Positions 13,604 through 25,861 of a DNA stretch of 64,000 nt are shown piece after piece. The DNA comes from Oscheius tipulae. Taxonomy: Eukaryota > Nematoda > Chromadorea > Rhabditida > Rhabditidae. The translations under genes were made by a program, and so were the position numbers. The stretch spans positions 3,162,001-3,226,000 of the forward strand of contig JASJZH010000006.1 in NCBI GenBank assembly GCA_037178975.1. The letters are read 5' to 3'. The first letter of the stretch is position 1; each line of letters starts with the position of its first letter. The notes under the pieces are model-generated. The model had not been told where the DNA came from, made no database searches, and saw only the letters and a program-made list of their open reading frames with translations.

Positions 13604-15676
13604 TCATACATCCGGAGCCAGGACAACAGCAGTGCCATTGAGATTCCCGACGGGACCCTGCAACATCAAAGATTAGAAAAAAACTGTTCAAATGTTCAGC
13701 GAAGCTCAATCGCTGACATGGCCATAGAAAACGCAAAGAAATAAGTAGTTACCGTATTAGTCGTTTGAGCCTGCTCTGTTTGAACTTTGTTCAGTTCCTC
13801 CATTGGAACTCCGTGCTTCGAGTTCATGTTTCTACCTTCCGGGACATAGGTTCTTTCCGTTTCGAATCTGTGCTTGGGTCTGAAAGTTAGGGGTAATCAT
13901 GTAAGCACGGGCAACTCACTTGAGAAAATTCAAAAAACTAAATGGGCACTCGAAGGGACATTTCCTGAACGATCGCTTCAGCGCTCCTTGAATTTCACTG
14001 TTGCAGAAACAATACAATACCGCAATAAAAATTCCCTGAGATGAAGATGGAACCATTAGAAACTTACTAATACCTGAGAGTGCTGAAGAATGGCGGAACC
14101 AAGCATGTAGACGGCACTTGGCTGATCGGGTTCATAGAAAAGAGGAATGTTAGAAACCCCCAGCAGTGGAACGAGAAGTAGGGTTGCTTTGATTGTTCTC
14201 CTGAAAACAAGTTGACCAAATAAGCCGGAGTAGTTACCAAATCTTTTTTGTCTCTGCAGAGTTTTCCGTCCTCAGCTTTTGCACTAGTATTACAACTATT
14301 CCTAGCAGGAAAATAAGGTTCATCTGAAACGCTTGCAAGTTCAAGTTTTGGTATAACTTACAATAAGAGCAAATCCCATAGTTCCAGCCAAAATCCAAAG
14401 ATGGTTTCCTTGAGCGTATGGAACCCAGCAGAACGAGTTGCTTTCTCTCGATTTGTACTCGTGAACGACTGTCCAGCACATGACCACCACAAAGGGAACA
14501 CCTTCAATTTCTTTACAAACAGTTGAAATCTTTCTTACCCCATCCACAGAGCATGTAAAGGAACCAAGGTGCGTCGTTATGTCTCATAGCCAAAATCGTG
14601 AATCGACTGTACAAGTAGGCTCCTTCTATCAGCATCCACATCACCGAGGCAACTTGGAAATAAATGACACACCAAAGGATAGCTTTACAGATCCATTCCT
14701 AAGGTTTTCATTTAAAATTAGAGAAAAGAACTTACAAAGTGCCAAAGAGGTTGAGGCGTGTAGAGCGAGCAGTCTTGAAAGATGTTGCTTGTCTGAGCAA
14801 TGGTCCATAGAGCGAGCACAGAGAAACGAAAGACGAAGGCTGTGGCCAGGTTTTTGTGTATTGATAATCGTCGGCACTGCAAGCAATTGTCGTCACGTGA
14901 CTTACAAGTGTCAAACTAACCTGTAATGAGTCGTAGATGGAAAACAACAAAATAGCTGCCACTAGCACTGCCACTGAAATTATTGAAAGACTCAGTGACA
15001 CGTAGATTACGTAATCGCGTAGGGTGTCAGGACACTGAAAAACATTTATGACTCGATAGGAAGGTAGTAATTACCACTCGACAATAGCCCTGTATGCATT
15101 GAGAGTACTCCTTGACTACGGTTATGCACTGAGAGTAGTCGGATTCTGCCCAGTTGCCTTCTGCCTTGCAGACGCGTGACACCATATGACGTTCTGCAAA
15201 GGGGATCGTAATTGACATGTCAGCATAGAAACAGTGCTAATTCCATAATCCTTGCCTTTTTTCTAACACCCGGAAGGAATGAAATGCGCAGCATTGTACC
15301 CAGCATAACTCGTCTGCCAATCCCTTCGGGAGCAGTTTTGAATTTCGAGGCCTGTAGCGCCACATGCGTTCCCAACAAAGAATAGCCCAGAACAATAGCC
15401 TCAAGGAGCCCCCAGGAAGAAGAATCGCTTTCAACGCTCTCACCAGCAATGTTTTCACATCCGGGCACCGTTGGACAGTAGGTGAAGGGGCACAGTCGAC
15501 GTGCCGTTTCGCCCGCGTCAGCTCCGAGCCAGCAGAGGGATTTGTCAAAACTGGTGGAGCAGCCACTGAAGTGATCCAATGTTAAGTGTATTTATAACTC
15601 CTCACCTCGAGTTTTGTGACAAATTTTGCTGTTGTAGCTGATAGCATGTTTGGTACTCAGCTTTGACGATTGACAT
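13604..15676 (-). CDS. pdfr-1: Class B (secretin-type) neuropeptide GPCR, PDF-receptor-like
   Basis: Twelve exons can be chained. The N-terminal exons form a hormone-receptor domain: CYQLQQ, then FDKSLCW, CPFTYCPTVPGC, VCKAEGNW and a final SDYSQC, with the cysteine spacing of class B ectodomains. Seven membrane segments follow. Hallmarks include CRRLSIHKNLA after TM1, WMLIEGAYLYSRF in TM3, FCWVPYAQG in loop 2, the basic segment before TM6 and LQHSQGIFIAVLYCFCNSEIQ across TM7. The cytoplasmic tail is short and hydrophilic. Such receptors bind peptide hormones at the cell surface and couple mainly to Gs and cAMP. Overall sequence feel is closest to the invertebrate PDF receptor; a DH31/calcitonin-type receptor is the alternative. 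A tttcag acceptor lies directly before the chosen first Met, so a 5' exon carrying a signal peptide may be missing. It is convergent with the homeobox gene. Confidence 0.85.
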
Positions 15677-18600
15677 GCTGAAAACAGTTTTTGAAGATAA
15701 CGAAGCAACGAGGTCTTTAACGTTTAAGAGAGAAGATGGCATGACAATTCTTCAGGGAGTAAGAACATTATAGCTCTGGAAATAGATGTCCCCACGATGA
15801 CCTCCAAGATCGGCAGCTACAATGTTCTTATGCCCAAAATAAAGCTAATAATCCTTGAGGAGAGAGTTGTCTGACTCGCTCTCTTGCTTCCTTTACAAGC
15901 TAAACGATCGTCTCAAGCTGATTCTCAGGGCTACACCTCAGTTGACAAGAAAACCCTTGCTAGTGGAGCAAATAGTTAAAGCGGGCGTGGGAGTGCGCTG
16001 TTGGAGCGTACTTCGACTCTCTCCCCCGTTTAGAGGTCCCAGGAGGAGTCCACAAACGGCAGTCCCTAGCGCATGCACCAATTTAAGCTCTACTTTATTA
16101 CTAAGCCACCTGCGCAGCATCCTCAAAATGGCTTAGAGGATATTCTTGAGCCGAAACGCATAGCTTAGACGGAAGTAGTGAGCGTGGAAAGCGAACTATG
16201 ACCTTGTAGAAAAAGTAGGAAAGGTCCTAAATTAGAAAGGAAAGATTGTCTAGCGATTAAGTAGGTAATATCAGAACTACATTTATGGCCTCGGAACGAG
16301 ATTGAACGGCTTCCAAAAAAGTGTCGACGAAGTTCCACGGAAAAATTGGCTGTCTTTATTGGTAGATTGGCAAGAGGAAGGAAGTGCTCCTTAGAGACAC
16401 ATAGACCAGTTGACAAGTATAACGGTTGGTCATTGGGCACTGGGCTTGCTCCTAAGACCCGGGTTAGAAACCTAAAACAGTCAGAAGGAGGAGGGATGAA
16501 ATGAGAAACGAGCGGGAATTACCGCGGCATGTTGATGCATGGTGGGCCTTAGGAAGGAGTTCAGGAACGCCTCCGCTTAAGACCGCCAAGCTACAAATCA
16601 AGAGATGGCCAAGATATGGAATTCGTTTATAACTTACAACTGCGACTGAAGTTATTTTTCGGGGTGAGTAAAAGAAGAAGACCGGCTCAACGATGAGGTT
16701 TAGGACAATCATTTAAGGATTACACGGCTGCGAGTGACGGACTCTAGCAAATGCAGACACTACTGAACCGAGTAATTATTCGCATATTCAGCTTTTAGGC
16801 TATTCATCGGCCTCCCCAAGATGATGTTGACGAGGCCCTAATGAGTAGTATCCATATTGTCTCAATCTAAACTGGAAACTCGAAGTTGGAAGATGAAGAT
16901 AATCTGGCGTGACACGGAGGAGCCGTGTAGGCGATGAATAAAATACAAGCAGACGAAATAGCGCAATTAGATGTAACAAGCAGCCTGGAAACCTCGTCTG
17001 GGACTACATGACCAGGAAAAATGACTAGTGAGATCAAAGAAAGTAGTGGTTCAGCCGTGATAAGTTTTACTAGGTGGTTTCAAGAGGTTCGCTAGGTGTT
17101 GTAGCTGTCGACGCCCCATAAACAATTCAATTGTGCGACTCGCCTGACTAGAGGCATCAACCATCGTGGGAGTTCTAACGGTGTTTTTACCTAACAAAAG
17201 CGTTGAGTCCATAGTCTCTTTGGTAGCGACCCTGGGATCGAAAAACAAGAAAGAGACGGAACGCCATGACGCCCATTAATACCAAACTAATTTGCTTGGT
17301 TACGCAAAAAAATAAATGATATTTACTCGCAAAGTGCTTACGTTTAACTATTTCAAATGGAATTGGTTTCTGCTCATCTAAGACGGAATAACCTAGGTGA
17401 GCAACGTGAGATGGTTCTCATTTTATTGGGGGCAATAACGGAGCATAACCACGATAACATTTTTAAAACCGCCTTCATTTTTGTTTTGGTTGGCTGGCAA
17501 AGCCCTTCGGGAGCAGAGGTAGATGGCGGGATGACCTCTGTCCAGATAACAATTACGATAGCTGCTTATCTGGGAGAACTTAATGATCAACCCTGGAAAG
17601 GAAGTAATCTCCGGGAGAAGATTTCTGGCCTATAAATAGGCGCGGAATATTTTACACGCGATACGAGACGATATGAAAAGAAAAACATCCGATTGATTAA
17701 GTATTCTCTTAACGCTTATAACGAATTAGTGTGTCCTACCATGAATCGTCATTGTCTAAGGACAGACTAGGATATTTTCCCGCAAAGATAAGTAGCATTA
17801 TTCAGGGTACAAGGCGAAGCGCTTTGGCATCAACACTATTGAAAATGGCGCGAGCCATTAGGACTCGGTTAGCGCTGTTGAAAAGAAAAGCAGAAAGACA
17901 TAGCAGATACTTTGGAAAATGTGGTACCACTCCCAGGGAAACAAAAGCGTAGCTATTCAAAAACTTGGAAGACCTTTTGACTGGCTATCCAATGGTATTT
18001 TCAAAGAAAGCATAAAACCTAGGCAATGAATTAAACAAGTTTTTTTTGGAAAAAGTCTATTTTCATCATTAAAGAGGGCATTTATACACATATGTTAGGG
18101 TTGATAGAGTGCACAAATTGTCCCTGCCTCAGTCGCTGAGATACTCGGCGCGTAATCATGTTAGCCTTGGAAGGAATCATGTGCGGATCCACAGATAGAA
18201 TAGAAAAAGAGAGCAGTTTGTTATGTTATGTTCACAAAAAATAGATTAGTCTGTTCTAGCCGCTTTCCACCCACGCTCTGGGGCAGTGTTTCGACTAACT
18301 TTCAGTTAACGCACTTTGCTGGTTTAAAAAGCAGTTAATCCTCCCTGCGTCAGGGGTTTCTGATGAGCATTACATCATGTAAACTATAAGAAAATCGCAG
18401 AGCCTGAAGAACGAAAACTTCCTTCGCTTAGGGAAGTTAAGGATGAGAGAATGGTTACGTTGCAACTTTAGTTTCAAAGTCAAGCCAAAGGAAGCTTGGT
18501 GCTTCGGCGGTCGTATATTCGCGAATCAACAGGATATGCGCTTTTGGCGAACAAAGGGACCTGAGCTCTGCTTTCCAAGTAAGGAACCAAAAAATGGAGG

Positions 18601-21600
18601 GAGCCAGGCGTGGGCCCTAAATGACGAATAAATCCGCATTGTCTTGCTATAAGCAATTGCGATGCTCGAATGCTCAACACACTTGCCTATCCACTAGAGA
18701 CTCACCTACTTAGCGAAGACCAATAAGAGCTGTCCATTTTTGGACAAAAAGTCTAATGCAAGAGTCAAGGCAAGGCTAGCTCACGACTCAAAAATAGACA
18801 GCGTTGTTGCGAGATTATATAAGATACTTGGAATGAATCTGCGGGAAAGCCTATAATACCAGAAATCCATTCGCAGTGAGATTTGAGACATTGAATTTAT
18901 CTGTAGGTTTGTCAAAAAAACAGGAGACGGAAGAGAAAGGTTGAGGGTAATGGCTAGGAAGGAACAGGAGAAGACCAATCATCTGCTGAGCGTCAGGTTA
19001 CTGACTAGATTGTTTTTTGCAAATTTTGTTTGTTACTGGAATAGAAACCAGTAGAAGACAAATAATTCATAGGTGAAGCTACGACGCGGCGCCTTTCTGA
19101 GAGAAATCTAAAGGGAACGGAACAAAGACCAGAGAAGAGAGCTCAAACTATGCTCACTACTCAAAAGGAAGTAACATTATTAGATAAATGTCATAATCGA
19201 ACAACATTAGATCGCGGGAAAACAACGAATCTTCCAGCCTATGATATCTATGTGATCTTCTCAAAGAAAACAGAGATCGATTAGCCACCTATTTGACAAA
19301 TGTTTAGTTAAAATGAAATATCTGAAGTTGAAAAGTGCGACATTGCGTGACATTTTCAGTGAAGCCTCTCCATGAAATAGCTGCTGGTAGGCGGAGACTA
19401 CCGAACATCTCGTGTGGTATTTTGTCTTTGGGACTTGACTAAAACTACTATGAGAAACACGAACAATAGCTCTCAAATACTTTAGGGAACTTCCATTAGG
19501 CTCAGAAAAAGAGTATTTGACCAAGTTCAGTGGAAGCTAAGGAATGAGGTGGGGAAAAACAAGCGAAAAAATATAATTGACAGGCTGTGTAGCATCAGTG
19601 GCCATTGGCAGCTTCGCATTAAATTTCATTCGACAGCTGATGCGTCGTAAGAACACGACTACAACAAATATCAACTTTGTGCTGGTGACAAGGGTTTGAG
19701 AAATGAGAACGCAAAAAAAGAGCGACAAGGATATACAGCTTCACTCGAAATGTGCTTGTGGTTTTATAAGACGAAAGTGCTACTCTCTTCCGGAAGCTGT
19801 TTAGACTATTTTTTGTCGAGAAACTCGATATCTTTGTTTCGAAAGTTGTGATCTGCCACGGAGACTTGTTTTCAACTCTAAGGGGTTCAACTCGTCGCAC
19901 TACTGTCAAACTTTCGTGCGGAAGCCCAATCTATTTTAGTCCGCGAATAGACTTTGCTGCTTCAGTTTTTTGGAATTAATTGAGACGAAGATCCTGTCAG
20001 GTGCTGCCCAGGTGTCTCGCCAGAACCGAAAGATATTCCTTCGCAACAGTAAACAGTGGTCAAGAGCTGTCATAAAAACCTGTTATTTACAGTCAGTCTC
20101 AGTCAGAGGTAAAATACACTTTTGAGTGGCATTCTGAAATCAGTTCCGCGTTGGTTAACCGCCTCGCCATTGGTTGTAAAGTTGCTCAAACGAGCTCGTT
20201 TATTTGGATACCTCTTAGATCGTCTGGAAGAGAAACAACGAAAAAAAGGGTTATAAACTGGTTATAAATAGAAGAGCCTTCGGAGAGAAGCAAAACGGAC
20301 GAAAGTGACTTGGAAAGTAGATGTTTAGTGCTGCTTGTGTTTCGACCGCAACTGAGCATAATTGCTCTACTATGGCGCCTCTGTGGCTTCTCTAATTGGG
20401 GACAACTCGCTACGCGTATTTCAGACTCAAGGAAATCCTATCACATTTTTTGGATATAAAATGGAAGAAATGAGAACTCAAAGACAAAGGTAACAAGGAT
20501 ATACAGCGTATCGTTTTCAAGGGTGAAATTCTCTAGGAGAATGTAGAGCAATATTGGAAACTAGGCACTGAAAGTTAGGAGGCAGCACAGGACACCGCCC
20601 ACGCATATTGCCCGGCTCGACAGATGAGTGTGTCAAGATGTTGCATGTCGAAAGACAGGTGAACCTCATGAAAACAGCCGGAATGACGATAGAAAAGATA
20701 GTGATGCATTGACAGGCCGAACTTGCGATTACTCAAATCGCGGCTGTCGACTCGGAGTTCGATCTGGGGGAGTCATTTGTCGTCCAAACGGGATTCTCCA
20801 CTTAATTGTTGCCATCATCTGGATGCAGGTCATAAACCGCTAAGGAGGAAGATAAAAAGGTTACTTCCCAGTCTGAGCAGCGATAGGTAAAAGAGCTAAT
20901 TTATCGTCTTGGGCAATCAGAAGTGTCCATCCGTAGCTTCTCTTCCTGGATCTTTAACATGTTTCCAGACAATTAATTCTAATTTAGAACCCGGGACTTG
21001 ATTCGAATGTAAAACATTGAAACATGATTAAAAAGAAGCAATAAAGTAGAAACAACTTTGAGAGTACACTGGAAACGAGCGTTTAAAAACTGATATAAGC
21101 TTGTGGGAATAATCAGTCAAAGTGCCAGTTTTTCTGCCATCCATTCTCTTTTTAGCGTTTTTGACGACGAGCACACACAAAAAGGAAAGAGTTGAATGTT
21201 GCCAAAAGTAGGGAGGGACTCAATGAACTTGGGTCGTTCCAAAAGCAATTAAAAACTAAGCAGAGCCACATTTAGAGTGTCTTAAACTGCCAGCCGGTCA
21301 ACAAGTTTGCATCCGACGGACTTGTAATAGCATAATCAGATAATACGGACAGATATGAGATGGCAGACTTTTTCAAAGACGAGCATGGCCAAGTGGCACT
21401 CCAAGTTCCTAATTCTACTTCCTCTCAGTTGAAAGGCCATCGCGACTATGTGCTGTTCAAAATAAGATTTGCGCATTAGAAAATACAACCACAAATGTCG
21501 CCGGATGAACACGAACCAGGTAGAGGACCGCAGTATGTGTTCAGGACGCAGTGGGTTCCCTGTTCTTATATTGATGAAGCCATCATGTTGGCGGAATTTG

Positions 21601-22271
21601 TTGTCATGAAAATGTGTGGTAGCGGAAGTCAATTTATTGTCTTTGAATTCATTTCACACTGGAGTTCTCATACTAAAGTAAGTAGCCTATCAGAGAATGT
21701 GACTTGAAAGCCACCTTAGTCAACTACGATCGAGAACAATTGAAAAAGCTGTTGCACGAAACAAACGTGACGAGCCATCGAGTAATTTGTTACAAAACAT
21801 ATAATAAATGATCTCACTGCTAGCTGACGTCTTATTTTCACGCACAAATATGCAACAATCATTTTATTCTCTCATTTGATCCTTAGTTTTCATGTTTTGT
21901 TTTTTTCTCTAAATTGATCGAACTGTGTCATTTAACTACTTTTGCACATCTCTTGAATTATTTTGTTTTTAATTAGTAAAAAAAGCTCATTGAATGCAGT
22001 CGATAAGTAAAATGAAATGGGAGCAGCCTATGATTATTCCTCTCCTTGATCCTTACCAACAATTAGAAAATTCATTTACAGGTGTTTTGCCAAAAGCATA
22101 TTGAATTTCAGCTGTGTTTAACTATACAATTTCATTTTTTCGACAGTATCGTTAGCCAGTCTAGTTACAGTAGTGTAAATGAGCCCGGGTCTCAGAGCGA
22201 TTGGCATTGGTCCAACGTTGCTTGCCCTCCAACAGTTTGCAACTTCCTCCGGCCGTTAAATTTGATTTTAA
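15677..22271. other. Gene desert, nothing recognised
   Basis: About 6.6 kb without any supported exon on either strand. Frames do not exceed about 100 codons and none has flanking splice signals joined to a plausible protein. The DNA is locally purine-rich, and a short phrase aaggatatacagc occurs twice (near 19727 and 20498), with no larger repeat noticed. It may hold 5' exons and control elements for the receptor gene on its left. Confidence 0.4.
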
Positions 22272-24314
22272 ATGGATTTGGACTCCAGTGGTCTCCGACG
22301 ACGAAAAGGAGGAATTCAGAAGATTGTTGAAGATTTTGACATTTTTGAAAAGGTTGTGGATAATGTGAAAGAAGAGAAAAAGGTCTCTTCTGGATTGAGT
22401 GAGTCAATTCTTAATTTTTTTCTAGTACTAATTTCATTTTCCTTCCTTTGTTTTGCCTTCATTTCCGCGCTCGTCTTTGGAGAAGTCTACGAATACACTT
22501 TCGGAAAACGACATTACACATATCGCTTTGATGTCGACACAGATCTTCATGGGTTAGTCTTTTTTCTTGGATTTTAACTAAAAAGATTTAGAACACCCAT
22601 GCTTTCCATCGATATGGTGGTTGCAACACCTTGTAACAGTCTCACAGCATCATCTTCTCTCGATCAAGTTGGCGGAATGTTTTCTCCAGTTCAAGAAAAT
22701 GTCAAAAAAGATCCGACAAGGCGAGTTATACAGATATGCTTATATACTCATGCTCTAGATTCGAATTCACTGATGAAGAACAAATGTACTGGACTGTACT
22801 TCGTCACGCCCATGCCCAACTTAACGACGGAGGCCTTCATGGATTAGAAGAGGTGACTTTTGCCTGACGTTACCCTGTTATCTAGCCCCCACGCGCATAC
22901 TACCCCTTGATTCGTCTTATCGATTCCTTTAATCGTTCCTACTCTTAGCTACAATATATCGATAGCGATGTCGAGGAGACTCTGGAACATCTGGCGGACG
23001 AGAAGCAAAAAGAAGAGGCGGCTCATATTCAAGAAGACAGAAAAAAGAACAAAAAAGCTCCAAGGAATAGCGGGCATGGACAGATTGTAAGTTTTGTACT
23101 TAACGCTGGTCAACGTTTCAGGTTTTCATGATTGGAAACGGCATGGGAATGTTACAGCTGGTCTCAAACAACGATGTTGATGAAGGTAGGATTTTTATTG
23201 GTTTTTATATGTGGGGTTTCAGGTACTGCCTGTCGAGTTCATGGCAAATTTCCGGTACGTAAGGGCAAAGAAGAAAAGATCGTAGTGTCCATAGGCAGCG
23301 GAGGAATGTTTGCTCATATGGAAGGACAAGCACAACGTATTTGCAACATGAACTTTTTAATCAAAAGTCTTTTTAGATGGAAATATCTCCCATAGAATTG
23401 AAAAATTCAACTTTGGACCTCGAATTAGCGGCCTGGTCACTCCTTTAGCTGGCGCCGAACAGATCTCAGACAGTGGTTTGTGTTTGTCACTTGATTGGGT
23501 GAACTTTTTAACCTCAGGACAAGATGTCTACCGTTACTTCATCAAAGTTGTGCCAACCAAAATCTTTAGTGGATATTTCGGAGGATACACGATGGCGTAT
23601 CAGTATTCTACGACTTTCCTGGTGGGTCTCTTTTTTATTCACAGAAAAACAGGCTTAAAAAACTGCTCTAGGGCTAGCTTGTTCCATTGAAAGATTACGC
23701 TAATTCCAGTTGCTTTAAGCTAGTGTGCTTCCTTTAATTTGCTAAGATTCTGACGCTGTCATTTGCAGAAGAAGAAGCTCAATGAGGGAGAGCACAGCCA
23801 TGGAGGGATTCTCTTCGAGTACGAGTTCTCGGCAACCGTCATTGAGATCCGTGAACAGGAACAGTAAGTTCTGACGTAATTACCAAAACAAATAACGCGC
23901 CTCTCGCCTGTCTAGACTGTAATGTTTTCCATCAGAGAGTCTCAGACTCCAATAAAATGGTAACATTCTTTCGATATTAACACTATCGACTCGATAGCGT
24001 TGCACGTGGGGTTACATTGTTGGCGCAGCAAGGTTTGTGGTCTTTTTCCACAGATCAGCTGTCATCCTTCACCCGCGTTGTCTTCCTCATTCCTTCAGCT
24101 CGATATCAACAATGATTTTTTTTGCAGTTCATTCTTACTGCTGCTCCTTCGCTTGTGTGCCATCGTCGGCGGCGTCTTCGCAACTAGCAGTATTGTCAAC
24201 AGCATCATCCAAACGGTTTTCAGTATGTTTGACAGCAATAAGGTCGCTACGGCTCCTGACCAGCCCTTTCATGACAAAGTCCATCTTTTAGATTCCTCTA
24301 TACGTGTCCACTAG
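22272..24314 (+). CDS. ERGIC2: ERGIC2/Erv41-like ER-Golgi cargo-cycling protein
   Basis: The gene is spread over about ten exons. After a charged N-terminus (VEDFDIFEKV) comes a first membrane segment, FSFLCFAFISALVFGEVYEY. A lumenal domain follows with DIVVA-type core (MLSIDMVVATPC), ACRVHGKFPV, a glycosylation site GNISHRI followed by FNFGPR, and YRYFIKVVPTKIF. A second membrane segment, RLCAIVGGVFATSSIV, precedes a short tail. These landmarks and their order match ERGIC2/Erv41. In other eukaryotes it pairs with ERGIC3/Erv46 and cycles between ER and Golgi, returning escaped proteins. One intron (about 22722-22759, 38 nt) begins with GC instead of GT. The last intron is the longest (about 260 nt). 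The glutamate-carrier gene follows on the same strand about 210 bp downstream. Confidence 0.92.
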
Positions 24315-24411
24315 CTATTTTATGTTATTATTTATTCTATCAGCATCTTTCCTTTCCCTATCCTACTTTCTGTGATACTTACAATTTGTTTCCTTTTACG
24401 GGTTCTTATGG

Positions 24412-24417
24412 AATAAA
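24412..24417 (+). promoter_or_regulatory. Candidate polyadenylation signal AATAAA
   Basis: A canonical AATAAA lies about 100 bp after the stop codon of the ERGIC2-like gene and about 110 bp before the start of the next gene. It is well placed to end the ERGIC2 transcript. Confidence 0.5.
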
Positions 24418-24527
24418 TTATCTTTTTAATTACGAACACTGCCTTCTGGGAGTAATACAGCTCTAACTACCAATCACATTCTCTGTACTCTCTAATATAC
24501 TTCTCAGGTTAAGCCATAACATTAGGA

Positions 24528-25861
24528 ATGGGAGGAGGAGATCAGAAACAATTCTCGTGAGTAACTTCAATTAACCTTATTTACATGTATGTAGATACCT
24601 TCCCAAGATCCTCAATGGAGGATTTGCGGGTATTGTAGGAGTCACTTGCGTGTTCCCCATCGATCTAGTCAAAACTAGACTTCAAAATCAGCGGATTGGC
24701 CCGAATGGAGAAGCTCAATACAGTGGAATGTAAGTGCAGCTTCCGGAACCAGGCTCAGTTAACCGCAGTTTGTCATTCGGTATAGGCGCAGCTGCGTTTC
24801 TTCGCAGATGGCGCCAAAAAACAGAACAGATGTGGATTAAAAATGAGCAACGATTCACATTGATTTTTGAAATAATATTCTTTCAGTCGCGACTGTGCGA
24901 AAAAGACATGGCATTCCGGAGGAGCATCTTCGTTTTCCAAAGTTAGAGCGCTGTATTCTGGATCTGCCATCAACATCATCCTCATCACTCCAGAGAAGGC
25001 TATCAAGCTCGTAGCCAACGACTTCTTTAGACACAAACTGAGGAAAGAGGGAGAGAAGTAGGATTTCACATCATTTCGTCTGATGTGAGGTCATTTTAGA
25101 AATCTGTCAGCTGGAAGGGGGATGATTGCCGGAGGTTTGGCTGGAATGTTCCAAATCACAGTTACAACTCCAATGGAACTTCTCAAAATTCAGATGCAGG
25201 ATCAAGGACGCACATTGCGTAGGTTTTTGCAAAGATTTGAACATTAGAGCTCAGAGCCTGGGCAAAAGAAGATGACTGCCGTAGAATTGATAACGAAGAT
25301 CGCCAAAACTGAGGGAATCAAAGGATTCTACCGCGGATTGAGTTCCACATTCGCTCGCGATGTCACCTTCTCAATGATGTACTTCCCGCTTTTCGCCTAC
25401 CTCGACTCCCTGGTAACAAATGCATATTTCATTTTCGAGCAAACAAATAGGGTCCGAGAAAAGCCGATGGTAGTGGAGATGCCGTCTTCTATTGTTCTTT
25501 CTTTGCTGGACTTGCCTCTGGAGCTGCATCGTCATTCTCGGTCACCCCACTTGATGGTAATAGTCAATCATCACTTAACGAAAGTTTATAGTTATCAAAA
25601 CAAGAATGCAGACAGTCTCCAAAGGAGAAAATGAGGTCAAGTATAAGAGCATTCCTGACGCTTTCATGTATGTTTCATTCTTGACCAGCATATTGACCAT
25701 TGTTTAGGAAAATTCTGAACCAAGAGGGACCGAAGGCCTTGTTCAAAGGCGCCGCCTGTCGTATGATGGTAATGGCTCCGCTTTTTGGAATTGCCCAGAC
25801 CGTATACTACGTCGGAGTGGCAGAAAAAGTGCTCGGTTTGCAAAAAGCAGCACATGTGTAA
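24528..25861 (+). CDS. Mitochondrial glutamate carrier (SLC25A18/22-like)
   Basis: Eight short exons encode a typical tripartite mitochondrial carrier of about 320 residues. Each repeat has its signature: [20 protein letters not shown] and PLDVIKTRMQ. Diagnostic segments for the glutamate carriers are [28 protein letters not shown] and [17 protein letters not shown]. The family exchanges glutamate with hydroxide, or imports it with a proton, across the inner membrane. The first exon codes only about ten residues (MGGGDQKQF). A ttctcag acceptor at about 24506 lies just before the start and could be a trans-splice site. The loop closing repeat 1 (around [19 protein letters not shown]) is several residues longer than in the vertebrate carriers. 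A short 3' UTR is likely. Confidence 0.93.
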
